DNA of 64,000 nucleotides from Terriglobales bacterium (GTDB taxonomy: Bacteria > Acidobacteriota > Terriglobia > Bryobacterales > Bryobacteraceae), in assembly GCA_027485675.1 (NCBI GenBank), contig JAIXQP010000017.1, positions 161,133 through 225,132 of the forward strand. The letters run 5' to 3'. The notes under the pieces were generated by a model. That model had not been told where the DNA came from and made no database searches. It saw nothing but the letters and a program-made list of their open reading frames with translations. The position numbers and the translations under genes were made by a program. Shown here in pieces: positions 29,056 through 36,511 of the stretch (position 1 is its first letter; each line of letters opens with the position of its first letter).

Positions 29056-29418
29056 CTACGATCCGGACTTCTTGAGCATCATTTCCATCGCGCGGGGAGC
29101 CCCTTCCCGTTGCATCTTCAACTTCAAGTCGTCTCCCTCCAACTTACCGGTGTAATTCAACGACATGGTGTTGCCATTGAACTCCAGCACGACCTTGAAG
29201 GAAACATCCTGGCCGTCCACTTTGCCTTCGGAGATCTCCACCTCATTCCCCATAGGCCCCATCATGCTGCCGGTCAGCTTCGCGCCGTCGGCCTTGAACT
29301 GGAAGCTGATCTCCCGGGCGTTTCCATCCCGGCCCGGCATGCTGCCTTTCCATTTTCCAGTCAGATCAGCGCCGAAGGCCGAAAGCGTGAACGCAAGGGC
29401 GGCTACAAGAAATCGCAT
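29056..29418 (-). CDS. Small exported beta-rich protein, 120 aa
   Basis: Start ATG 29418, with AGGAG 8 nt upstream, rather than the GTG/ATG a few codons earlier. Signal peptide MRFLVAALAFTLSAFG, then a domain with the recurring pattern LTGKWKGSMPG...FQFKADGAKLTGSMMG...EISEGKVDGQDVSFKV...LNYTGKLEGDDLKLKM. This alternating lipocalin/beta-sandwich pattern is frequent in small exported proteins of Acidobacteria and Bacteroidetes. No catalytic residues can be seen. First gene of a likely three-gene unit with the Gly-rich receptor and a VWA protein. Confidence 0.82.
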   Translation of the reverse strand: MRFLVAALAFTLSAFGADLTGKWKGSMPGRDGNAREISFQFKADGAKLTGSMMGPMGNEVEISEGKVDGQDVSFKVVLEFNGNTMSLNYTGKLEGDDLKLKMQREGAPRAMEMMLKKSGS

Positions 29419-29489
29419 CGCGGGGTCTCCTGGCACTTAGAACCCCGGCCCTGCCGGAATGTTTCGGCCGTGGGAGAATTCTACTTACC

Positions 29490-30386
29490 ATGATCGAGCG
29501 TATCTTCTTCGCCTTGTTCTCGCTCGGCTTCCTCGTCACCTCCACGACGGGCTTGTACCAGGCGGCAAAATGGTACCGGCAGGAGACGGTCTCCGTCGAA
29601 GTTCGAAACTCCCGCCTGGCCATCGACTCGCAGCGCGGCTCGGCCCTGCTGCCGACGCTGCATGTCGAGTTGACCGCCCAGGCGGACGGCGCCCCCACCA
29701 ACTGGCGCCGAATCGAACTGCGGCAGGACGAAGTCGGGCTTGGTTTTGGTCTGCTCACCCGGTTCGCGCCGGGCTCGACGGTCTTGCTCCGCCGGACCCA
29801 CGGCGATGCGTCGGAGATCTTTTTGACCGCCGCCGATGCCCGCGAGCCCTTGGAGTTCGCGATCGCGATGGGCGGATTGGCTTTCTTTTGTGGATCCCTC
29901 CTGCTCGTACTCCGGGTGCTCGGTTGGCGACCGATGCCCCCGCGAAGCGCCGGACCCCGCGCGGGTTCGGGCCCGTGGCTGCTCTTTTTCTCGGTCGGCA
30001 TGCTGGCCATCACGATCGGTTTGGGTGCGGGAGCCTTCCGGTCCTGGCAGGCAAACTTCTGGCAGATCGTGATCGCCAAGCGAGTCGAGGTGCCTTCGGC
30101 TTCTCTGCCCGTGAGCCAACTGGTGATCAGCGAAAGGGCCAAGCAGCGCTTCGCGGAAACTCCGGTGGCCTGGAACGAATTCGAACTGGCGGGGAAGTCG
30201 TATCGCATGCCGGTGGCGGCTTGCTTCGCGGAACCCTGCGTCCTCCTCGTGAACCCCTACGATCCGGAGGACTGGACCGCGCCCCTCGCCGGCGATACCG
30301 AGGCCTGGACGCCCACCTGGATCGGCCTATTGTTCGGCGGCCTATTCACTGGCGCCGGCTGGCTGACCCGGAGAACAGGGCTGTAG
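29490..30386 (+). CDS. DUF3592-like membrane protein
   Basis: 298 aa with three or four membrane segments (about 5-23, 126-144, 163-181 and 276-292). The extracytoplasmic loops contain a beta-rich segment of the DUF3592 type (TVSVEVRNSRLAIDS...LHVELTAQADG) and a second loop with FELAGKSYRMPVAACFAEPCVLLVNPYDPEDW. Function unknown. It lies 24 bp upstream of the BMC-H gene on the same strand and might be co-transcribed, but nothing in the protein ties it to the microcompartment. Confidence 0.65.
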   Translation: MIERIFFALFSLGFLVTSTTGLYQAAKWYRQETVSVEVRNSRLAIDSQRGSALLPTLHVELTAQADGAPTNWRRIELRQDEVGLGFGLLTRFAPGSTVLLRRTHGDASEIFLTAADAREPLEFAIAMGGLAFFCGSLLLVLRVLGWRPMPPRSAGPRAGSGPWLLFFSVGMLAITIGLGAGAFRSWQANFWQIVIAKRVEVPSASLPVSQLVISERAKQRFAETPVAWNEFELAGKSYRMPVAACFAEPCVLLVNPYDPEDWTAPLAGDTEAWTPTWIGLLFGGLFTGAGWLTRRTGL

Positions 30387-30410
30387 TGTGGTACCCTCGC
30401 TGGAGACTCT

Positions 30411-30698
30411 ATGGAAGCACTCGGCATGGTGGAAACGAAAGGCCTCGTCGGCGCGATTGAAGCGGCGGACGCAATGGTCAAGACGGCTAACGTAACGTTG
30501 ACCGGGAAAGAGTACATCGGCGCCGGCTACGTCACGGTAACCGTGCGCGGCGACGTGGGCGCCGTGAAAGCGGCGACCGATGCAGGCGCGGCCGCGGCGC
30601 GGCGCGTGGGCGAACTTGTGGCGGTGCACGTCATCCCGAATCCGCACGAGGAAGTGGAAAAGATCCTTCCCGGCGCGATGAAAAAGTCCGAGAAGTAG
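30411..30698 (+). CDS. BMC-domain hexameric shell protein (BMC-H 1)
   Basis: 95 aa, a single BMC fold (PF00936). It has the family signature [20 protein letters not shown] at the start and the pore loop YIGAG at about residue 35-39, followed by [19 protein letters not shown] and VHVIPNPH. It forms cyclic hexamers that tile the microcompartment facets, the pore loop lining the central channel. GGAG lies 5 nt before ATG 30411. The neighbour 22 bp downstream is the CoA-acylating aldehyde dehydrogenase. The second BMC-H (36176-36463, minus strand) is a close paralogue with IGSG in the pore. Confidence 0.97.
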   Translation: MEALGMVETKGLVGAIEAADAMVKTANVTLTGKEYIGAGYVTVTVRGDVGAVKAATDAGAAAARRVGELVAVHVIPNPHEEVEKILPGAMKKSEK

Positions 30699-30720
30699 GC
30701 CCGCCTAGGTACTGGCAGCG

Positions 30721-32490
30721 ATGCTGCAAGATCCCGACCTGCTTACGATTCAAGAGGTCCGCACAAAGGTCGAAAAGGCTTGGGCGGCTTGGGAGATCTA
30801 CCGCTCCTTCAGCCAGGAACAGGTCGATGCGATCATCGAGCGGATGGCCGAGGCCGCGCGCGGCAACGCCCGGAAACTCGCCGAGATGGCGGTGGAAGAA
30901 ACCCGCTACGGCAACGCGGCCGACAAAGTCGCCAAGAACCTCCTCGCGGCGGAGCTTCTCCCCCAGCGCCTTCGCGGCATGCGGACCATCGGCATCCTGC
31001 GCGAACTGCCCGAAGAGCGCATCACGGAGATCGCCGCGCCGGTGGGCGTGGTCGCGGCCGTGCTGCCCACCACCAATCCCACCTCAACAGCCATCTTCAA
31101 AAGCCTCATCGCGCTGAAAGCCGGCAACGCCATCGTCATCAGCCCGCACCCGCGCGCCAAGGGCTGCACATGCGCCACCGTCGAACTGCTCTACCGCGCG
31201 GCCATCTCCGCCGGAGCGCCCGAAGGCCTGTTGCAGTGCCTTACGCAGCCGACGCTCGAAGCCACCAACACCCTGATGCGGCACCCGAAAACGGCCGTGA
31301 TTCTGGCCACCGGCGGGGGCGCCATGGTGAAGGCAGCCTATTCGAGCGGCAAGCCCGCCTACGGCGTCGGTCCGGGCAACGTGCCCGTGCTCCTCGACTC
31401 CTCGGCCGACGTGAACACCTCCGTCGCCAAGCTCCTCTCCGGCAAGTCCTTCGACCACGGCACGCTCTGTTCGAGCGAACAGACCCTGGTGGCCGAAGCC
31501 AGCCGCCGCGATGCCGTTCTGCGTGCCCTGCAGACGCACGGCGCCCACGTCTGCACCCCGGAACAGACCAAGGCTCTCGAACGGGTTCTGTTCAATCGTG
31601 GCACCGCCGTCAATCCGGATCTCGTCGGCCACGCGGCCGCGGCAATCGCCCAGGCCGCCGGGTTCTCGGTCGCCCCCGGGGTCCGCGCGCTGGCTTGTGA
31701 AATCGCCGGCATCGGCAAGCAATATCCCCTCTCGGCCGAAAAGCTCTCGCCCGTGCTGGCCGTCCACTTCGTGCCCGATTGGCCCGCCGCCTTGGCCGCC
31801 TGCGAAGCGGTGCTGCGCTTCCATGGCCTGGGACACACCTGCGGCATCTACACCCAGGACGAAGCCCGCGCCCGCGAATTCGGTCTCCGCATGCCGGCGC
31901 ATCGCATCCTCGTCAACTCCCCCACGCCCCAGGGCTCCGTCGGCATCACCACGAACCTTTTCCCGGCCATGACGCTCGGCTGCGGCGCCGTCGCCGGAAA
32001 CTCCACCGGAGACAACGTCACGCCCCTGCACCTGCTGAACATCAAGCGCGTCGCCTGGGCCGTGCGGGAACCGCATGAGGCCTTGCCCGCTCTGGGAAAG
32101 CCTGCCACAGTAGGGGGTGACGTGATGAGCGAAGGACCAGTGGATAAGGCCCGGGTGGTGGCCGCCGTCGAAAAGGTGTTGAGCCAGCGGGGCATCGCCC
32201 CGGCTCCGTCCACCACGGCCGGCATCGTCGACCGCTTTCTCGCCCGGCGGGGTGTTTCGCCGGCTCCAGCCGCGGCAGCGCCGGAGAGCGCGGCCCCGGC
32301 GCCAAAGCCGGCTATTGTCGATTTCGTCTGCGAAAACGACGTCCGCGAAGCCATTCGCGAGGGCCGCAAAATTCATATCTGCGTGAAAACCATCGTCACT
32401 CCCGCCGCCCGTGACCTCGCCAACCAACAGCGCGAGGAGGTGCTCCTCCTCACGCGCAGTGAAAAGGGAAAACCCAATCATGCATCCTGA
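30721..32490 (+). CDS. BMC-associated CoA-acylating aldehyde dehydrogenase with C-terminal targeting/EutQ-like tail
   Basis: 589 aa, about 120 longer than a plain PduP/EutE enzyme. The dehydrogenase (residues 1-~465) has the catalytic Cys250 in GTLCSSEQ and the PduP-like segments VLPTTNPTSTAIFK and GVGPGNVPV. It oxidises an aldehyde to acyl-CoA with NAD. The tail has two consecutive amphipathic helices separated by Pro/Ala linkers (VDKARVVAAVEKVLSQRGI, 474-492, and AGIVDRFLARRGV, ~500-512). These resemble BMC encapsulation peptides. A small domain follows (about 530-566) with ENDVREAIREGRKI and the TPAARDLA motif known from EutQ N-termini. The substrate is probably lactaldehyde, given the aldolase in the locus (inference). 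Confidence 0.93.
   Translation: MLQDPDLLTIQEVRTKVEKAWAAWEIYRSFSQEQVDAIIERMAEAARGNARKLAEMAVEETRYGNAADKVAKNLLAAELLPQRLRGMRTIGILRELPEERITEIAAPVGVVAAVLPTTNPTSTAIFKSLIALKAGNAIVISPHPRAKGCTCATVELLYRAAISAGAPEGLLQCLTQPTLEATNTLMRHPKTAVILATGGGAMVKAAYSSGKPAYGVGPGNVPVLLDSSADVNTSVAKLLSGKSFDHGTLCSSEQTLVAEASRRDAVLRALQTHGAHVCTPEQTKALERVLFNRGTAVNPDLVGHAAAAIAQAAGFSVAPGVRALACEIAGIGKQYPLSAEKLSPVLAVHFVPDWPAALAACEAVLRFHGLGHTCGIYTQDEARAREFGLRMPAHRILVNSPTPQGSVGITTNLFPAMTLGCGAVAGNSTGDNVTPLHLLNIKRVAWAVREPHEALPALGKPATVGGDVMSEGPVDKARVVAAVEKVLSQRGIAPAPSTTAGIVDRFLARRGVSPAPAAAAPESAAPAPKPAIVDFVCENDVREAIREGRKIHICVKTIVTPAARDLANQQREEVLLLTRSEKGKPNHAS
32111..32127 (+). promoter_or_regulatory. Strong internal SD and ATG inside the aldehyde dehydrogenase gene
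   Basis: TAGGGGGTGA (8 of 10 matches to the full anti-SD complement) is followed after 4 nt by an in-frame ATG at 32125 (codon 469). This could start a separate 121-aa protein consisting only of the targeting helices and the TPAARD domain. Confidence 0.5.
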
Positions 32491-32977
32491 CCTCGATACT
32501 CTCAAAAACGAACTTCCCCCCTATCTCGAATCGCGAGGCATCGTGGTGTTCCACGGGGAGTCGAGGCTCAGCGAGCACGGCAATGTGGTCATGTGGGACG
32601 TCGAGCGGCGCCCCGACTTCCGCGAGTTCATCGAGTGCTCCCAGCGCCTCGGCGTCAAACTGGTCGTCCTGCACTCCCGCGAGTTCGAACAGCAGAACAT
32701 CGACGACGTCAGCGAAGAACTCGCCGATTGTGAAATGCCCCAGCCCGAACGCCGCGAAATGGAACGCCGGCTGAAGAAGCTCGCGCCCTACACCGGGTTC
32801 ACCTCGCAGATCGAAATCAGCTTCGACTACGAAGACAAAATCTACATGTACGAAGCCCGCAGCGAGTTCATGAATGAGCTGCTCTCCATCATGAACGACA
32901 TCGACCTCTGGCTGCCTCCCGGCACGGAAGGCGAAGAGGAAGATCCCATGGGCGGCGGCTACTTCTCACGGAATTGA
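32480..32977 (+). CDS. Hypothetical acidic protein, 165 aa, in the BMC locus
   Basis: Start ATG 32480 overlaps the last 11 bp of the aldehyde dehydrogenase gene, and its stop overlaps the start of recJ (TTGA), so it is translated in line with both. The sequence is acidic and soluble: an N-terminal alpha/beta part (LPPYLESRGIVVFHGESR, MWDVERRPDFREFIECSQRLGVKLVVLHSREF), a charged helix with ERREMERRLKKL, then FDYEDKIYMYEARSEFMNELLSIMNDIDLWLPP and a Glu/Gly-rich end. I do not recognise a family with confidence. Position suggests either a BMC accessory protein or a housekeeping gene tied to recJ. Confidence 0.82.
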   Translation: MHPDLDTLKNELPPYLESRGIVVFHGESRLSEHGNVVMWDVERRPDFREFIECSQRLGVKLVVLHSREFEQQNIDDVSEELADCEMPQPERREMERRLKKLAPYTGFTSQIEISFDYEDKIYMYEARSEFMNELLSIMNDIDLWLPPGTEGEEEDPMGGGYFSRN

Positions 32978-34710
32978 CGAACGGACGGCAGCCCTTCCGC
33001 TGGGAACTCCCCGTGCATCCGGAGGCCGAGGTAGCGGCTTTGGCCGGCGCCCTGGGCCTCACCCTGCCCGCGGCCCGAGTGCTCTGGACCCGGGAGATCC
33101 GGAACGCCGCCGATGCCCAGCGCTTCCTGCGGCCGAGCCTCGCGGAGCTGCACGATCCCTTCGCGCTCGCCGACATGGCGAAGGCCGCCGCCCGCCTCGC
33201 CCGCGCCGTCGAAAGGCGCGAAAAGATTCTGCTCTACGGCGACTACGACGTCGACGGCACCTCCTCGGTCGTCATCCTGGTCAGTGCCCTCCGCCTGGCG
33301 GGAGCCTCCGTTGACTTCCACGTGCCGCACCGGATGCGCGAAGGCTACGGTATGCGGACCGAGGTCGTCGAACAGGCCGCGGCCGACGGCGTCGGCCTCA
33401 TCGTCAGCGTCGATACCGGCATCCGCGCCGGGGCTGTGGTCGCCCACGCAAGCCAACTCGGCATCGACGTCATCGTCACCGATCACCATCTGCCCGACGG
33501 TGAACTGCCGGCGGCCTTGGCCGTGCTGAACCCGAATCGCCTCGACTGCGCCTACCCGTCGAAGAACCTGTGCGGCGCCGCCGTGGCGCTGAAGTTGGCG
33601 CAAGCGCTCTTCGTCGAACTCGGCTGGGAGCCCGCCCGCCGCGAGCGCCTGCTCGGCTCGTTTTTGAAACTGGCGGCCATCGCCACGGTCGCCGACGTCG
33701 TCCCGTTGACGGGTGAGAACCGCGCCATTGTGAAGCATGGCCTCGAAGGCTTGCGTGACCCGCGCAACATCGGCCTGAAGGCGCTGTTTGAGGTCGCCGG
33801 ACTCGAGCCGGGCGCCATGCCTTCGGCCCGGCAGGTGGCGTTTCAGATCGCGCCCCGCATTAACGCGGCGGGCCGCATGGACGACGCCCGCAACGTCATC
33901 GAGCTCTTTCTGACGGCGGACCCCGGCCGCGCCATGGAGTTGGCCCAGGCGCTCGATGCGATGAACAAGGAGCGGCAGGAGACCCAGGCCGAGATCGTGA
34001 AGACTTGCGAGGCGGTACCCGTCACCGGCGCCGAGGCCGGCCTCGTCTTCTCGGCGCCGGAGTGGCACGCCGGGGTGGTCGGTATTGTTGCCGGCCGTCT
34101 GGTGGAGCGGTACGCCCGTCCGGTCTTCGTCTTGAGCGAGGATCCGGAGACGGGTGAGGCGAAAGGCTCCGGCCGCAGCCCGGCGAACTTTCACCTGCTC
34201 GAAGCCTTGGAGAGCATGCCGGACCTGTTCGTGAAGTTCGGAGGCCACCGGCAAGCGGCCGGGCTGACGATGAAGGTGCAGCGGATTCCCGAGTTCCGCG
34301 AGCGATTCGCGGCCTACGCCGCCGCGGTGCTGAGCGAGGCGGACCGCATCCCGGTGCTCGACATCGACGCCGAAGCCAGCCTGGGCGAAGTCGACGATCA
34401 AGGCGCGGCGGACCTGCTGAGTCTCGCCCCGTTTGGCGCGGCGAACCAACCGCCGCTGCTGGCGCTGCGCGGCCTGGACCTGGTACTGACGCCGGAGGTG
34501 AAGAACGGCAAGCATCTCTTTTTGAAGGTGCGGCAGGACGGGGTGATGCGGCAGATTAAGGGTTGGAACATGGCGGAACACGCGGCCGGTCTCCGCGCCG
34601 GCGACCGCATCGACGCCGCGGTCCTGGTGGAGGAGGACGCCTGGAGCCGGGCCCGTGGCGGACCCGGCTGGGGACTCATTCTCAAGGACCTCCGGCCCTC
34701 CGGCGGCTAG
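32974..34710 (+). CDS. recJ: Single-stranded-DNA-specific exonuclease RecJ
   Basis: 578 aa, normal RecJ length. DHH-phosphoesterase motifs are intact: YGDYDVDGTSS (motif I, about residue 85), VSVDTGIRA, VTDHH (the DHH triad) and a C-terminal DHHA1 domain with GSGRSPANFHLLEAL and GGHRQAAG. It degrades 5' single-stranded DNA in recombination and mismatch repair. It starts with TTG overlapping the stop of the 165-aa gene. A DNA-repair gene in the middle of a BMC locus is out of place and probably reflects local gene order, not shared function. Confidence 0.95.
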   Translation: MTNGRQPFRWELPVHPEAEVAALAGALGLTLPAARVLWTREIRNAADAQRFLRPSLAELHDPFALADMAKAAARLARAVERREKILLYGDYDVDGTSSVVILVSALRLAGASVDFHVPHRMREGYGMRTEVVEQAAADGVGLIVSVDTGIRAGAVVAHASQLGIDVIVTDHHLPDGELPAALAVLNPNRLDCAYPSKNLCGAAVALKLAQALFVELGWEPARRERLLGSFLKLAAIATVADVVPLTGENRAIVKHGLEGLRDPRNIGLKALFEVAGLEPGAMPSARQVAFQIAPRINAAGRMDDARNVIELFLTADPGRAMELAQALDAMNKERQETQAEIVKTCEAVPVTGAEAGLVFSAPEWHAGVVGIVAGRLVERYARPVFVLSEDPETGEAKGSGRSPANFHLLEALESMPDLFVKFGGHRQAAGLTMKVQRIPEFRERFAAYAAAVLSEADRIPVLDIDAEASLGEVDDQGAADLLSLAPFGAANQPPLLALRGLDLVLTPEVKNGKHLFLKVRQDGVMRQIKGWNMAEHAAGLRAGDRIDAAVLVEEDAWSRARGGPGWGLILKDLRPSGG

Positions 34711-34806
34711 CGTTACCATCCCGCCCGGGCAGCCGGGGTGGTCGGCCCCTGCCGCCAGAAAAAAATGGAACCATCTTCATTCTTACCTGCTAAAGTAGAC
34801 AGTTCG

Positions 34807-35406
34807 ATGCATTCCCGCCGCTTCCTCGCCTTTTTTGTTGGTCTTTGGCTCGCTTCGCTCCTGACCGTTACCTATGTCACGGCATTCAGTGCCCGCACCG
34901 TCAACGCGGTCATGGAGAACCCGCCGCACGAAGCCAGCAAATGGGTCGACATCCTCGGCAAGGATCGGACGCACACTCTCCTGCTGCACAACACCGCCGA
35001 AGTCAATCGCAGCATTCTCGAATCCTGGGGCTACGCCGATCTCGTTCTCTGCGTCTTCATTCTCATCACCGCGGTGATGATCAAGAGCGGGAAACCAGTC
35101 ATCATCCTCGCGACGCTGCTCACCGTGCTCTGCTTCGCCTCGGTCTTCCTGCTCACCCCTCAGGTCGTCGCCGTGGGACGATTGCTCGACTTCCGGCCGG
35201 GCTTCCCCGTCCCCCCGGAACGCGCGCAGTTTGCCTCGCTCAACGGCATGTTCAATGGCGTCTCCGCCATCCGCTTCCTCTCGGCCGTCGCGATGGTCAC
35301 GCTACTCGTTCACCGGTCCCAGAAAACCCGGCTACGCCGGCGGAGCGGCGGCCTCGATGAGATCGACCCGATCGATCACGCCAATCACAGCCATATCAAT
35401 CGGTGA
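34807..35406 (+). CDS. Hypothetical four-helix membrane protein, 199 aa
   Basis: ATG 34807 begins a protein with four predicted transmembrane helices (about 6-26, 76-94, 98-117 and 155-172), one long extracytoplasmic loop between helices 1 and 2 (NAVMENPPHEASKWVDIL...), and a basic then acidic tail. No family recognised. TAAAGT at 34791-34796, 10 nt upstream, may be the -10. The last 75 bp overlap the 3' end of the convergent BMC-P gene in another frame, so both C-termini are constrained by shared DNA. Confidence 0.72.
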   Translation: MHSRRFLAFFVGLWLASLLTVTYVTAFSARTVNAVMENPPHEASKWVDILGKDRTHTLLLHNTAEVNRSILESWGYADLVLCVFILITAVMIKSGKPVIILATLLTVLCFASVFLLTPQVVAVGRLLDFRPGFPVPPERAQFASLNGMFNGVSAIRFLSAVAMVTLLVHRSQKTRLRRRSGGLDEIDPIDHANHSHINR

Positions 35407-35625
35407 GTCCGGGCGACCCACGGCCGTCATCGCGCTGAACCCTTCTGTCACCAGGAGCACCAGATCGCCCGGCCCGGCGTCCACGGCATCCACGGCGAGA
35501 ATCGCATCGCCCCGTGGCGTTGTCTGATCCAGTTGCACCGGCTGCACCAGCAGCAACTTCTGCCCCTCATGGGCCGCGTTCTTTACCGTCGCCACGGCAT
35601 CGCCGATCACCCGCGCGATCAGCAT
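35332..35625 (-). CDS. EutN/CcmL-family pentameric shell protein (BMC-P 3)
   Basis: 97 aa from ATG 35625 (MLIARVIGDAVATVKNAAHEGQKLLLV...), the usual N-terminus of the EutN/CcmL family (PF03319); the long upstream frame extension is a shadow of BMC-P 2. Typical segments LLLVQPVQL, AVDAVDAGPGDLVLLVTEG and VIGVIDRV are present. Pentamers cap the vertices of the shell. The start overlaps the end of BMC-P 2 by 7 bp. The last 75 bp overlap the convergent membrane protein gene. Confidence 0.95.
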   Translation of the reverse strand: MLIARVIGDAVATVKNAAHEGQKLLLVQPVQLDQTTPRGDAILAVDAVDAGPGDLVLLVTEGFSAMTAVGRPDSPIDMAVIGVIDRVDLIEAAAPPA

Positions 35626-35885
35626 ACGTTCACCCGGTCGATAATCCCGACAATCGTCGTATCCGTCGGCACTTCCACCGGCAGAAACGGAAAGCTCGAC
35701 TCCTTCCCGCGCGTCCAGTAAACTAACTCCCCCGCCCCGGCGCCAATCGAATCGGTGCAGACGATCTGCTTGCCCGTCGGCTCCATCGCCGGCGTCAGCG
35801 GCTGCACAATCAACAGGCGCTGGCTGGCCAGCCCCGGATCCTTCACCGTCGACACCACCCGGCCAATCACCCTGCCGATGTACAT
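35619..35885 (-). CDS. EutN/CcmL-family pentameric shell protein (BMC-P 2)
   Basis: 88 aa: MYIGRVIGRVVSTVKDPGLASQRLLIVQPL, then CTDSIGAGAGELVYWTRG and TIVGIIDRVNVC. Matches PF03319 over its whole length. It differs from the other two in an insertion with SSFPFLPVEVP before the last strand and in ending with Cys. The middle gene of three consecutive pentamer genes; the triple set is typical of fucose/rhamnose-type BMC loci. Confidence 0.95.
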   Translation of the reverse strand: MYIGRVIGRVVSTVKDPGLASQRLLIVQPLTPAMEPTGKQIVCTDSIGAGAGELVYWTRGKESSFPFLPVEVPTDTTIVGIIDRVNVC

Positions 35886-35887
35886 CG

Positions 35888-36175
35888 CTAACTACCCTTC
35901 GCGACGCCCTTGTCGAGGCTGATCGTATCGACAATCCCAATGATCGCCGTATCCACCGGACGGTCCTTACACCCCTCCGCCATGCGCGCCGAACTGCCCG
36001 TCACCGCGATCACCGTCTCGCGGAAACCCGCGCCCACGGCGTCCACGGCAATCAGGTAGCTGCTCTCGTCTTTCCCGTCCGGCGTCACCGGCTTGATGAT
36101 GAGCAGCTTCTTGCCTTCCAGGCGCGGATCCTTGCGCGTGGCGACGATCGTTCCGACTACGCGCGCCAGGATCAT
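35888..36175 (-). CDS. EutN/CcmL-family pentameric shell protein (BMC-P 1)
   Basis: 95 aa: MILARVVGTIVATRKDPRLEGKKLLIIKPV, AVDAVGAGFRETVIAVTGSSAR and IIGIVDTISLDKG. A full EutN/CcmL fold. The gene abuts the BMC-H 2 stop (adjacent base) and precedes BMC-P 2 by 2 bp. The KKLLIIKPVTPDGK...YLIAVDAVGAG stretch is the most canonical of the three, suggesting this is the major vertex protein, but that is inference. Confidence 0.96.
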   Translation of the reverse strand: MILARVVGTIVATRKDPRLEGKKLLIIKPVTPDGKDESSYLIAVDAVGAGFRETVIAVTGSSARMAEGCKDRPVDTAIIGIVDTISLDKGVAKGS

Positions 36176-36463
36176 CTACTTTCCGTTCGCCTTGCCAATC
36201 GGGAGTACACCCTCAAGGCTCGCGTGGGGACGCGGAATCACGTGCACGCTGACGAGTTCGCCCACGCGCCGCGCCGCCGCTGCGCCGGCGTCTGTCGCCG
36301 CCCGCACCGCCGCCACATCGCCACGGACAATCGCCGTCACATAACCCGAGCCGATCTTCTCCCAGCCCACCAGCCGGACGTTGGCTGCCTTCACCATCGC
36401 ATCAGCGGCTTCAATCATCGAGACCAGACCGCGGGTCTCCACCATTCCAAGTGCGTCACCCAT
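36176..36463 (-). CDS. BMC-domain hexameric shell protein (BMC-H 2)
   Basis: 95 aa, closely similar to BMC-H 1 over its whole length ([51 protein letters not shown]). Its pore loop reads KIGSG, the common form in BMC-H proteins, where BMC-H 1 has YIGAG. The last residues (LPIGKANGK) also differ. It lies between the aldolase gene (48 bp upstream) and the three pentamer genes, all on the minus strand, and is likely the main facet protein of that transcript. Confidence 0.97.
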   Translation of the reverse strand: MGDALGMVETRGLVSMIEAADAMVKAANVRLVGWEKIGSGYVTAIVRGDVAAVRAATDAGAAAARRVGELVSVHVIPRPHASLEGVLPIGKANGK

Positions 36464-36511
36464 AATTCAACCTCAAAGTATCTCGCAACCGGATGCCGTT
36501 GTCGATGCGGC

